DNA from: Intoshia linei
Lineage: Eukaryota > Orthonectida > Rhopaluridae
Direction of reading: 5' to 3'
Assembly (NCBI GenBank): GCA_001642005.1
Contig: LWCA01000037.1
Coordinates: forward strand, 1 to 64,000
DNA length: 64,000 nt
The position numbers and the translations under genes were made by a program. Below, one piece after another: positions 22,501-54,506 of the stretch. Numbering within the stretch: position 1 is the stretch's first letter; every line of letters starts with the position of its first letter. The notes below the pieces were generated by a model. The model saw only the letters and a program-made list of their open reading frames with translations. It was not told the DNA's origin and ran no database searches.

Positions 22501-24669
22501 TAGTATAACTAATAATTTTACATTTTTTTTGTTTTATCAGCTTATTTGTATTACATGTATATTCGAAAAAACTGAATTATTTTTAATTCCAATTTAGTTA
22601 TAAACATTATAATTCTACGATGTAATAGAATAGTTAGATTCTAATTATTTTAAATTTAACTTCATGTACGTGATTGTGATTAAGGTAATGACAAAAATTA
22701 CTATATAAACGATTGGGGTATAATACCCAATAGCTTTGAAAAAAGAAGCAAAGAATAATAAGATTTGAAGATAGAGAGACTTGCTTATCAATTTTTCTGG
22801 AATATTTTTTTGGACACTACTGCTACATTCACTATTCAAATATCCTCCGTAAGCTGATGACAAATTACGAATTTTGAATTTTCCATCTTCTCGATAACTA
22901 TTAATTCTGCCTGATTTCTGAGTGTCTGTTACAGCACATTCGGAGCATTCTGAAGTTAATTGTACTCCGAATAATGTTCCGTAGTGTGCTAAAATATCGT
23001 TAAACTTTACAAAATATTTATTTTAATATATGCTAATGACATTACTCAAATATTCTGAACAATGGACGAATCGTCCCTCAGGTCATGGGACTTGTGAAAT
23101 ATAAAAAATATTTCTTAGCCTATATCAAATAGTTAATATTTTACAACATAAAGATACATACACTTAACAGGATTAATAATTCATGATATAATGATGAGAT
23201 TCCCAAAGTTTTTATCTGGACAGATCATTTTGCTTTATATTTTTTGCAGGCTGTTTAAAATAGTATCCCTAAGAAATATTATCAGTGATAATTTATTACA
23301 TTATTTTAGAACTAAGACCATGTCCTATATTCAAATTTTCAAATTTTTTAGCAGCCCTTCACTTAAATCAGTGGTTCACGATTCAAATAGTTTACGGACC
23401 CCATTTCAAAATATTTATGAAAAAATCTTCAATTTATTCATAAGATTTGATATAATCGGGGTTTTCAAAACATTGGAAAAAGTTAATTTTTCCCTTAAGG
23501 GTTGGTAAAATTGTGTTTTTCACAAAAATATTCGAAAAATGTGATTTTTCCATTAAGGGTTAGTAAAATTGTATTTTTTATTTTGAATTTTAGATTATGA
23601 AGGTGCTACTCACAAGATTTGGCAAAATAGTGTTTTTCAAAAAAATATTGGAAAAAGTGGATTTTTCACCTAAGGTTTGGTAAAATTGTATTTTTTATTT
23701 TGAGGTTTGATTAAATTGACTTTTTCATAGGGTTTGGTAAAATCGGATTTTTCAAAAAAATATCGGCAAGATTTGATTTTTTCCTGAGGGTTTGAAATTT
23801 CACGATTACATTGTCGAGTGTTACATGATATAATTAAAATTTTTAAAGATCAAATATAAATTTAATTACGTTGTATTTCATTTATAAGGGTTGTTTCTTC
23901 ATTATCAACATTAGATGATTCATTAATTTCAACGACATTTGTATATGTGGTTTTTAGAGGAGGCTGAAAAATATATATTGAAACTGTGGTGAGTATAAGA
24001 ATAGCTGTTCCATAAAAATAATATACATATACCCAACCATAATATTTTATCAAATGGTAGGATAATTTACTTCCAATTATGGCTCCTAAATTGAATTTAA
24101 AATTAAAACAAATTATACCAAAAAATATAATTTTTAATTTATACTAAATAAATTACCGAAAGGATACCCTAAAGCTCCAATACTAGTTACGAAAGCATGC
24201 CACTTGTCATTCTTTGGAAAATACTTGTCTATGACATAAATGGGCTATTCAATTAAATTAGATTATATTACTAGGAATGAAAAAATATTATATTTACCGA
24301 TGTAATAATCATGGAGAATGAGAATGGGAAAATAAAAGCGATGAATAATATAAAGCAGTATTGATTTATAACTATTGCAAGATGAAATGAAGATATGGCC
24401 GCCAAAACGCCACCAATAAAGACAATTTTGGCGCAATCTAATACAGTATTATCTTCAACATACTGAACAAGAGATGAGCATACCAGAGGTAACGAGAAAC
24501 TAGCAGCACATATAAACCCAATTACATTTTCTGTATAATTAAATTGGCTCTTTATATTTATTATAATTTGACTGAGTGACTCCAAATAACAACACATTGT
24601 AGTGTACTGTAAAAAATATGTGGGAACTACCAAAATTTTTCGAATTCGATGGTGAATCCTTGTCACCAT
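19578..24669 (-). CDS. SLC16-like (monocarboxylate-type) MFS transporter
   Basis: Twelve-helix plasma-membrane transporter of the MCT family; the substrate cannot be told. Exons, leftward: 24669-24298, 24244-24157, 24085-23870, 22988-22702, 22039-21814, 21765-21622 and 19717-19578, giving 490 residues with phases closing. Support: six helices, with KYFPKNDKWHAFVTSIGALG matching the MCT loop before TM5 (YFxRRRxLAxGLAxAGxxxG); a long hydrophilic loop; TM7 ending YYTPIVYI; then TIYGVSEATSRLL (family VIGISSTIGRLL), GQGLFGGPIIAGMYV and GMGIGLAIGPQIAG, with a last helix and acidic tail. The intron 21766-21813 is 48 nt and stop-free, so it reads through in frame. The last intron is 1.9 kb and holds a family-A repeat and a MITE. 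The start is the first ATG in frame; the N-terminal MCT signature is not evident. Confidence 0.75.
19770..20420. repeat. CCCTTAAGGG degenerate repeat cluster
   Basis: Loose repetition of a roughly 30-40-nt phrase built on the palindrome CCTTAAGG followed by GTTGGTAAAATNG and a T-run, here mostly as the complement. Related clusters are near 3680-3780, 15780-16010, 23480-23790, 25420-25690 and 26260-26440. It surrounds the MITE at 19970-20252. Confidence 0.6.
19970..20252. mobile_element. hAT MITE inserted in a CCTTAAGG repeat
   Basis: Ends CAGTGCTTTTCAAC and, complemented, CAGTGCTTTCCAACC form good terminal inverted repeats. Flanks CCTTAAGA (19962-19969) and CCTTAAGG (20253-20260) match at 7 of 8 positions, as expected for an aged 8-bp target duplication. 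No coding capacity. Lies in the last intron of the SLC16-like gene. Confidence 0.75.
20690..21340 (+). repeat. Family-A dispersed repeat, copy 2
   Basis: Aligns along its length with 12575-13270, apart from small indels. Shared blocks include GCTACGCAATTTTT, AAGTGCTGATTCCGTTAATT, GGAATTTATxxTATTTATGA and GGTGCTGTTTGTACG. Inside the last intron of the SLC16-like gene. Confidence 0.6.
22138..22252 (-). pseudogene. Orphan membrane-segment ORF inside the SLC16-like gene
   Basis: In the intron between the TM7 exon (ends 22702) and the TM8 exon (starts 22039) an open minus frame begins at ATG 22252 and reaches a possible donor at 22138. It contains FGLQRGILCMLGATLLMGPY, a hydrophobic segment resembling an MFS helix. 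The phases fit direct splicing of the TM7 exon to the TM8 exon; this segment cannot be spliced on to the TM8 exon in frame. It may be a decayed duplicate exon, an alternative terminal exon, or chance. Confidence 0.35.
23480..23790 (+). repeat. CCCTTAAGGG degenerate repeat cluster in SLC16-like intron
   Basis: At least five loose units of the type TTTTTCCCTTAAGGGTTGGT followed by AAAATTG and a T-run. A CAGTGGTTCACGATTC terminus at 23369 suggests the cluster belongs to a hAT MITE related to 25181-25792, whose right end I cannot place. Confidence 0.55.
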
Positions 24670-25180
24670 ATCTTGCAATTTTAATATTCTTTTATACAAT
24701 GTTGTGATAATTAAAAATATTTCTACAATTAATCTAGATTTTCTTGTAATTTTTCATTTATCACGCTCTATAGATTTATCTATAGATCACTTGTCATTTA
24801 TGGCCTATAATTTCTGTTAAATGTGTAATTTAAAATACACATTTGTTATTTCAAATTCAATGCTAAAATGTTACATCTTTATAATCTACATAACAATATT
24901 TAAAATCAAGTATTCATCAAAAATATATACATTGTGGTCAATTCTTGGATGGCTTCATTCATTATTCACCAAATATTTTTTCATAGTAATGTAGGATTAC
25001 AAAAATTTGACGACCACCGGATTAATCTATAATTCGTTATTTTTTACTTACATAATACAGGCTAATTACGAGTTAACGGAATAATTTGCCCTGGAAAAAA
25101 TCCTATTCCGTTAACGATGAATTTTTTGGGGAAAAACGTTTTCGTTAACGAATTTTTTATAAATAATATATACATTAAAA

Positions 25181-25792
25181 CAGTGGTTCCGGATTGGGGT
25201 CCCAAATTATATGGCTGGGGCGGGTGAGATTTAAATTAAATATGGAAAAATTTTAATTAACTTTTGTTTATTTTTATAGGATAATTTTTAATATTTATTA
25301 CAGACTTTTTTAAATGTTGATTATCCAAAAGTCTAGAAGATGCTACCTTATTATTTCAAAAATCACACTTTTATTCCACCATTAATAAAATTTAATCAAA
25401 AATACCATTTCAAGCACTAGGGGGAAATTGACTTTTACCCATATTTTTTTGAAAAATCCAATAGTAACAACCCTTAAGGAAAAAATACCCTTTTCCCAAT
25501 ATTTTTTTGAAAAACAAGATTTTACCAAACCTTAAGGAAAAAATCACCTTTTTCCAATATTATTTTGAAAAACACGATTTTACCAAATCCTGTGAGTAAC
25601 ACCCTCATAATCCAAAATTCAAAATAAAAAATACAATTTTACCAAACCTTAAGGGAAAAATCACCTTTTTCCACTTTTTCAATTTACCAATTTTTTCATC
25701 GCAGTTTTATATTTCATGTTTCCCTTGAAATGTTTAAAAAAATAAATATTTTAAAATGGAAGTCCGTACACTATTTGAACAGGGAACCACTG
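25181..25792. mobile_element. hAT MITE, about 0.6 kb
   Basis: Begins CAGTGGTTCCGGATTGGGG and ends, complemented, CAGTGGTTCCCTGTTC. Flanks CATTAAAA (25173-25180) and AATTAAAA (25793-25800) match at 7 of 8 positions. The interior is built from CCTTAAGG-type units. Non-coding. Confidence 0.75.
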
Positions 25793-26442
25793 AATTAAAA
25801 CAATTAAAAAATTAAAATATTTTGATTTTCATTCCATTTAACCTATATTTGTAGGTCATCCGGTAGTAGTCCCTTAATCAGGATTTTTTTCCGTAACGAG
25901 GAATTCCGTTAAATAGAAATTAGCCTGTATTTAAAATATAGTACCGATAAATAAGATGAACTAGTCGTGAAAATGTTGAAGAGTGAAGGATAATACAGAA
26001 TGTACAGAGAAAATTTACAATACAAAATGTAATTTCAAATTTTGATTAAATCTTATTTCATTTATGGAAATATGAATGATAATTATCATTTCCTATTATA
26101 ATAAGATATTGTCTGTTAAAAAATAGTAAACGCAATTTTAACGTATCTTACGTTATCATTACTTAGTATATAGCATTTCCGTATGAAAAATTAATGTCTG
26201 TGTGTGTTTGTTACGGCTTATTTAAAAAATGGATGTCTACTTAAGTCCGACCATTTTTACTAAAATCAAAATTTACAACTCTTTAGGAAAAATTTCTGTT
26301 TTACCAAACCTTAAAAGAAAAATGCAGTTAAGGTTTTAATTTTTTGGGGTTGGTAAGACGGAATTTTTCCCTTAAGGATTGATAAAACTAGATTTTTCAT
26401 TTTAGGGTAAATAAGACTGAATTTTTCCCTTAAAGCTAGTGA

Positions 26443-26715
26443 TTGTGATTTCCCGGGAAAAATAAAAAATTTTTATTCACATATAATATTAATTTTAGAA
26501 ACAAAAAGAAATTTAATTAATGAAATAACACGAATCTAGATTGAAAGTTACAAATTGAGTTTGATGCAGTGGATTTTTTTCATAAGATTTTGTAAAATCG
26601 GATTTATGAAAAGAATATCGGTGTAAGACAATTTTTCCATGAGGGCTTGAAATGGTATTTTTGATTAAATTTTATTAGTGGTGGGATTTTTGAAATGGTA
26701 AATTTTAAATATCCT
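26443..26715 (-). mobile_element. Internally deleted hAT remnant (reverse orientation)
   Basis: The segment starting GTGATTTCCCGGGAAAAAT is the complement of the right end of the element at 44866-45610. After an internal deletion it continues with the complement of that element's left part, including TAGTGGTGGGATTTTTGAAA. No transposase sequence remains. Confidence 0.65.
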
Positions 26716-27529
26716 ATTTTATATAATATGCTACGCAATATTTGTTTTTGTGTGTTCCACTTTATTGAAATAACTACCAGTATTAGAATTTTATAAAGTC
26801 CACATTTCAATTACAGTTTTTTCAGGGACATATAATAAGATAAATTTTAATCTCCCAAACTTACATCTTACGGATCAATAACCTCAATTATTCTTCTTTT
26901 TGAAAATTAAACGTGTTGGAGAATTAAAAAAAATATATACGCTGATACGGATTTTAAAATCATAAATATTATCATAAATTTAAATTTAAAAAAATTATAT
27001 TTTCAAAGCCAAAACCACAAATTACCCTGTTTTTTTAATGAAAACAGCTCTAGAATTTAAAAAAACAAGCAAGGACAATTTTTGATATTTTTACTGGTAA
27101 GGCATAAAATTAATCCTTTTTATCAAAAGATTTTAAGGGTGGTATGATATTTTTAGGGATTTATTTCTGCAATATTTGTATGGATGCTGCCTTCATTTCT
27201 AAACGGTTCACAATCCTAGACAAATACTCATTTTCACATGTACGCTATTTATAAAGATGTTAGTATTCAGGATTAAATTAAGCCTACTAATCCTTATGAG
27301 AATGGGTGTTGATTGGAGATAACTAATCTAGTTAAATTAATTACACACACTTGTTTTTCTGGGTGTGTATTTCTGTTTTTAATTGATTTTTTTAACCCAT
27401 TTAAATTTTTTTACTTTTTGTCAATAAAATGTAAAATAAGTGTAAATAAGCAACCACAACATTGAAATTTTATAAAATAAAGTCTTTTTCATAATTAAAA
27501 CAAACAAATTTTTGAACGACATTAAATTT

Positions 27530-28489
27530 ATGGATAAAAAAATGTTGATTAGCGCTATTGCAGCGTTTTTTCGCCGTGAAAAGGAAAATTTTGGCAAAGA
27601 AAATAAGATTAGCCAAGTTAATGGTGTAGATTCAATTTTAAATTTAATGAAAAGCGTTTACGCTAATCAAATTGACGAAACAATGGATTCGTCAATATTA
27701 GATAAATTGATTATTTCTAGTGAAAATATCCCACATATGACAGTTTTAAACACTGAAGCAGATGATTGGAAAGTCAAAGGAAACAATTTGATGATTGAAC
27801 AGAAATTAGACGTAATTTTTAATAAATATAGTTTATTTAATCTAATTTAGGAAGCTTTAGTATGTTACGATAAAGCTATCGAAATTAACCCAAGGAACCC
27901 AGTTTTCTATGGAAACAAAGCAGCCGTGTTGAACAAAAAGAAGGATTTTTTAGGATCAATTTACTACTGTGACTTGGCAATTGAAATCGACCCACAATAT
28001 TCAAAAGCCTTTAGTAGGAAAGGATTAGCATTGGTAGGTCTGAATAAACACGAAGATGCTGTTAAATGTTACGAAAAAGCGATAGAATTGGATCCGAAAA
28101 ATGAATCCTATAAAAAAAATTTGCAAATTGCAAAATCCAAACTCCCACAAATTGAAACTCAGACAGCTAATCCGGCTGCAGCTCAAAGTCCTATTCCCGG
28201 TTTGAATTTCGCGGAATTGATGAATAATCCAAATATAATGAATCTTGCGAGTCAAGTCATGCAAGATCCTAATTTACAACAAACTATGGCTTCGATAATG
28301 CAAAATAGTGAAGCTAACTCACCCAACAATGCAATGAACGCTTTCACCAATTTTATATCACAAAATCCAAACTTGGTGAATAATTTGATGGGAAGTTTAA
28401 ACATTAATCAGAATCAAAATGAAAACCCAAACGATGAAACTGACAAGGAAAAAGAAAAAGAGAATCAGAGTGACGAAGATATGTCTTAG
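27530..28489 (+). CDS. SGTA: SGTA/SGTB-like small glutamine-rich TPR co-chaperone
   Basis: Cytosolic co-chaperone that hands tail-anchored proteins to the GET/TRC40 and BAG6 system and binds HSP70/HSP90 through its TPRs. Two exons, 27530-27811 and 27851-28489, split by a 39-nt intron, give 306 residues (human 304-313). N-terminal dimerisation region MDKKMLISAIAAFF; TPR block from about residue 80 to 190 with KAIEINPRNPVFYGNKAAVL, DLAIEIDPQYSKAFSRKGLA and KAIELDPKNESYKKNL; then a methionine, asparagine and glutamine-rich tail with GLNFAELMNNPNIMNLA repeated in character to STI1-like motifs. The acidic end DEDMS is unlike vertebrate forms. The start is the first ATG; an upstream in-frame TTG is ignored. 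PI4KB begins 151 bp downstream. Confidence 0.95.
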
Positions 28490-28640
28490 TTCGTTAATAA
28501 ACATTTATTTTTAATCTTGTGACCTGACATAATAAATTTAGTTAATAGCAACTAGTTAATCGTATTGTAAACAACTTAGTTTGAATTCGAGTTTTTCAAT
28601 TTACTGTTTAGAATCAATGTCGACATGCTAGAAAACTGAC

Positions 28641-48192
<19,552 letters not shown>

Positions 48193-49593
48193 AAAAATGC
48201 TGATTCTATTATGTATATAGACACCGTCATATTTATTACATTTTTATTTTCATTTTTTTTATACTAATCATCCCACATTTGTGAATACTCAAATTTAATT
48301 TATTGGCTCAGTTTTTATTAATTATATCTGTAGATTAACAAGAATGTAATTAACCCTTAGATAATGCGAGCCACGTTTGAATGAAAATAATTTACATTAA
48401 TTCTTATATCATTTTTACTTTTTAGCAGGGCTGGCTGAAATCCTGATACCAGCTGTATTCAGTACAGCTGGTGCCACCCCTGCTTATTAGTAAAGAAATA
48501 AAAATTAATTTACAATGTATGCTAATGACACGTTTTAGCATTCAATTTATACATTATACTTGTTTATATAAAAGTTAAAATTCTGAGCTGTAAGATGCAT
48601 ATGAAAAATACAATGTTTTGGACGCACCCAATACTCAGATCTCAATAGTTTTGATTTTATTGAAAATTTTAATACTCATATCTGAGTTCTTTGGAGTCTA
48701 AGGCTTAAAACAGTGGTTTTCAACCTTTTTGTGTTCGCGACTCCGTTATAAACATAAAAAATTTTGCGACCCAAAAATTTTCAGAATGTAAAAATATTTC
48801 CGTAACATTATTACTGTCAATAATATATTAAAATAAATAAATGTATTCATAAAATTTTCAAATTTTCACCACCCCCTGATTAATTTCGCGACCCCCTGGT
48901 TGAAAAGCAATGGCTTAAAACAATGAACGTGAAAGAGATTGATAATAAAAAAATTTAATTAAAACTTAACTAGAGAGTTTACTTTTCGATTTGACAAATG
49001 TAAACTTCTATATCGTTAAATATGTTGTGTATTTTAGTACTGAATTCACTGTTTTAAAATTTTATTTCAATTCGAATAATTGCTGCTAAATTGAAGTTTA
49101 CTCTAGAAATAAAATTGCATCTATATCCAATTTTGGCTCTAAGAAGCTAAAAAAAATATTTCATCTTAAAATAATGCGTGCTTATTGGCGTGATTAGAAT
49201 TATACATTAATTTTTAATTTATCAGCAAAAATGCGAAATTACACAAGGTTACATCACCTTTTTCTTGAAAATGGTTATGTTTGTATCGTTTTGCAATAAC
49301 ACTGATACGTTCGCTTAAAAATCAACGACGGTACGTATTAATTATGAAATTTGATAGCTTTATTCACAACTCACCTGTTGGAAAGAACCTTTACATCCCG
49401 TAATATATTTAGTTCTATCAACTAGAATAAATGTTAACGACCGAATTGAAAACAAAATTAGTTTTAAACCAGTATTGGACAATTTAAATAAAACATATTT
49501 ATACTGTATAACTAGCCAAACATTTAATATTTGTACACGCTAGATTATTTATTTTAAAAAATTATACATCTAAAGGTGTTTATTGAATTAGAT
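48193..49593. other. Spacer between PI4KB and CBS
   Basis: Contains the hAT MITE at 48711-48912. The rest is AT-rich with no recognised gene. Confidence 0.6.
48711..48912. mobile_element. hAT MITE with perfect TIRs and 8-bp target duplication
   Basis: A 202-bp element beginning CAGTGGTTTTCAACC, with complement of its end CATTGCTTTTCAACCAGG, and GCGACCCC blocks near both ends. Flanked by the identical octamers GCTTAAAA at 48703-48710 and 48913-48920. Non-coding; a young-looking insertion. Confidence 0.88.
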
Positions 49594-51925
<2,332 letters not shown>

Positions 51926-51929
<4 letters not shown>

Positions 51930-52773
51930 TGATTAAAATTATCAAATTCATGTGTGTTAAAGTAAACTCCAATAGATATACAAGATATTAATGTAACTAT
52001 AATTCCACAAATATTAAACCAGAGAGAAATATTACTATACTTTACTGAGGTCTTAAAATTGGTGGTTCCGGAAGCCATGAGCGAAAAGAATAATGCAATT
52101 ATACCTAAAAAATAAAGTATTAAGTATAAATATAATTAATGCAATCTTTAATCAATGTTAATACAATTCCAGTTGATATAAATACAAAATTTCCAAAAAA
52201 ACTAATAAAATTCACACCCTAGTCTACACATTTCCTATAGAGATATGTGTGGAAATCTCATCAATTGATTCCTTCGTTTTTTTTTATTTTCATACTGTTC
52301 TTAATTTATTTTTAAGATACACTCATTCTCTTAAATTAAAGAAATGGGATGATAAAATTTTTACAAAATTCTTTACACAAACGCTACAAAATAAAATTAA
52401 GTCGGAATAATTCACTTTAAATTAAAAGGTAATGTTAAATGACGGGTCCAATGTGAAACTTTGTCCAAATGTGTTAAGTGCTGTTTGTACAAAGTACATA
52501 ACAATCAAGCTAGTATATATAAATTTTACATATAAAACGTTATATTTCAATTTGTATTTTCATTGTATAATTACCGAAAAGAGGATTACAACAAAAAAGA
52601 GTAAATATTGATAAAAGCGTATAATTTCTAGAGTTGGTGACGTTATTAACATACACAACATTTACGGGCTGAGAGACTACAACAGTTTGAGGTCGATCCG
52701 TAAGCACTACATCCTCGTATGGTGGAGCGTTTTCATAATTTTTGTCATTGTTCACAAGTGGTTCAGTATACAT
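51926..52773 (-). CDS. CD225/dispanin family small membrane protein
   Basis: Two-pass membrane protein of the family that includes IFITM, PRRT and SYNDIG proteins; function unknown here. Exons 52773-52575 and 52104-51926 give 125 residues. An N-terminal proline and tyrosine-containing segment (NAPPYEDVV) precedes the first hydrophobic stretch LSIFTLFCCNPLFG, which matches the family signature (SIxxxLFCNPLLG). The exon junction continues IIALFFSLMASG (family LIALIFSLKA), a polar loop with KTSVKYSN, and a second hydrophobic helix ICGIIVTLISCISIGVYF. The 470-bp intron contains a family-A fragment. The stop codon overlaps that of CBS in opposite orientation by four bases. Confidence 0.8.
52250..52510 (+). 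repeat. Family-A dispersed repeat, deleted copy (CD225 gene intron)
   Basis: Shares AATTGATTCCTTCG, ATTCTTTACACAAACG and the GTGCTGTTTGTACxAAGTAC end with copies at 12575 and 20690, but lacks the middle. Confidence 0.6.
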
Positions 52774-53373
52774 TTACTAAATTTTTAAACTTTAGCAGAT
52801 GTATTTTAAATAAATAAGTAATTGACAAAATTTAATTCAGTAAAGATTAAAACAAATACAGTAACAGCATGCATACTGTAAATCCCAAAATATACCTATT
52901 TAAATTTCAAATCCTCTTCGAAAATGAAGTATGCTATGACGACAGTACTATAAAATGATTTTCTAGTTTCTCATGTCACACATTATCTTTTATGCATTTC
53001 AATTTTTTTTTTTCTGTTAATTTTTATACTTGAAATTACAATTATGTCATAATTTAGTATAGTTAATAGGGTGTCCACTTTTTTAAAAATCAAAAAGTAT
53101 ATTTGCATATAGATGTATTTTTATGCGCTGATCACGATTATGTATACACTTTATGTTTTAATTAAGATTTTCTTCGCCTATTTTTTAAAACGTCTTTTAA
53201 TAAAATAAACGTAAACATACCTTTATTTATTTTACAACACAATTGAATTTAATATTGATAAATGCCAAAAGTTAATAATTTAATCTGTAAAAATGGTTTG
53301 AATTGGACACGTTCATATGGTGTAGTGATTAGTGTACCTCTAGATCAGGGGTGCACAACCTGCGGCCTTACGG

Positions 53374-53374
53374 N
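53374..53374. other. Single-N assembly gap
   Basis: Separates one hAT family (terminus CAGGGGTGCACAACC) from another (ATTTAAAATTTACCATTTC). The two flanks are unrelated repeats. Confidence 0.9.
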
Positions 53375-54030
53375 ATTTAAAATTTACCATTTCAAAAATT
53401 CCACCACTAATAAAATTTAATCAAAAATAACATTTCTAGCCCTCATGGAAAAATTATCTTACACCGATAATCTTTTTAAAAATCCGATTTTACGAAATCT
53501 TATGAAAAAAATCCACTTCATCAAACCGCAAATAAAAAATTAATTTTCCAGCCCTTAATGGAAAAATATCCTTTTTCCAATACTTTTTTTAAAAACCTCT
53601 CATTCCAACCACAAATTACTAACGCTTAAGGGAATTATCCTATTTTTCCAATATTATTTTAAAAAATATTATGAGTTGTTACGAACTGGAATGCTATCAT
53701 CAAGATTGTTAAAATTAAAGGAAGCCCTTATAACCGTTCAACTTACGTCAACACAAAATGAAAGAAATTTCTCTACTGCTTCTATTTTCGTTACAAAACG
53801 TAGAACGTGTTTAAAAGACGAATCTATCAATATTATGTGTGCTTTGAAACACTTTTTCAACAATCTAAAATAAATAATTTTTTTCTAATTAAATTTGTAA
53901 ATTTCAATCTAGATTCTGGTTATTTCATTAATTAAATTTCTTTTTGTTTCTAAAATTTTTAATGCTTCTATATTATATATGAATACAAAAAATTTATTTT
54001 TCCCGGGAAATTAAAAATTAAATTTCCCGT
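53375..54030 (+). mobile_element. hAT element copy with transposase C-terminal fragment
   Basis: The longest uninterrupted copy of the family seen at 31005 and 44687-45610. The plus frame near 53700-53870 encodes LTSTQNERNFSTASIFVTKR, then CLKDESINIMCALKHF, matching the hAT dimerisation domain (S-x-x-x-E-R-x-F-S-x-A and R-x-x-L). It ends with CCCGGGAAATTAAAAATTAA. Left end lost at the gap. Confidence 0.75.
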
Positions 54031-54506
54031 CTTCTTCTAGTAAACTTCTAGGTTCTGATTAGAAAATTAATTTTTTCAAAATTATTTCGCGGACCGGCAT
54101 TTGGGAAACGCTTTTATAGCGTATAGATCATGTATACGGTTATTATGTATATATACGCAACCTCGCGAAAAATTTTGCGGTACACAGTTTGGGAATCATT
54201 GGTTGGGCTGTATTTTTAAAAAATAGAAAAATGGACTTGGTGATCAAATTTTTTATTGGTAAAAGTAATAAAATGAATTAGTGGGAATCCAATTTAACAT
54301 GATTTCATGACACTGGAAACACATGAATGTAAATTTTAACACATTTTAAAGTTTAAAATTTAAACGATCATAAACCATAATTTATAAAAATCTATATGTT
54401 TAGTTATTGAACGACGTTTGCAAGGTATTAGAAGACAAAAAATGGACAGATTACTACCAAAAATAAAAATAACCGTTAGATACGTAGATTTGAAAATGTC
54501 AACATG

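Larger units (their letters stand above)
24700..27529. other. Intergenic, repeats only
   Basis: Between the SLC16-like gene and SGTA. It contains the MITE at 25181-25792, a CCTTAAGG cluster at 26260-26440, a reversed hAT remnant at 26443-26715, and family-C-like units at 26880-27100. The phrase GTTAACGGAATAATTTGCC near 25075 faces a related complement near 25890-25930, suggesting an older element around the MITE. No gene seen. Confidence 0.6.
52774..54506. other. Spacer with a gap and hAT copies
   Basis: No gene. A hAT terminus (CAGGGGTGCACAACCTGCGG, 53346-53365) is cut by the N at 53374, followed by another hAT copy to about 54030, then AT-rich sequence with an old MITE-like end near 54180-54200. 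Confidence 0.6.

Noticed and set aside
23191-23508. Plus ORF of 105 codons in the SLC16-like intron
   Set aside because: Antisense within an intron and running into CCTTAAGG repeats; no similarity to a protein.
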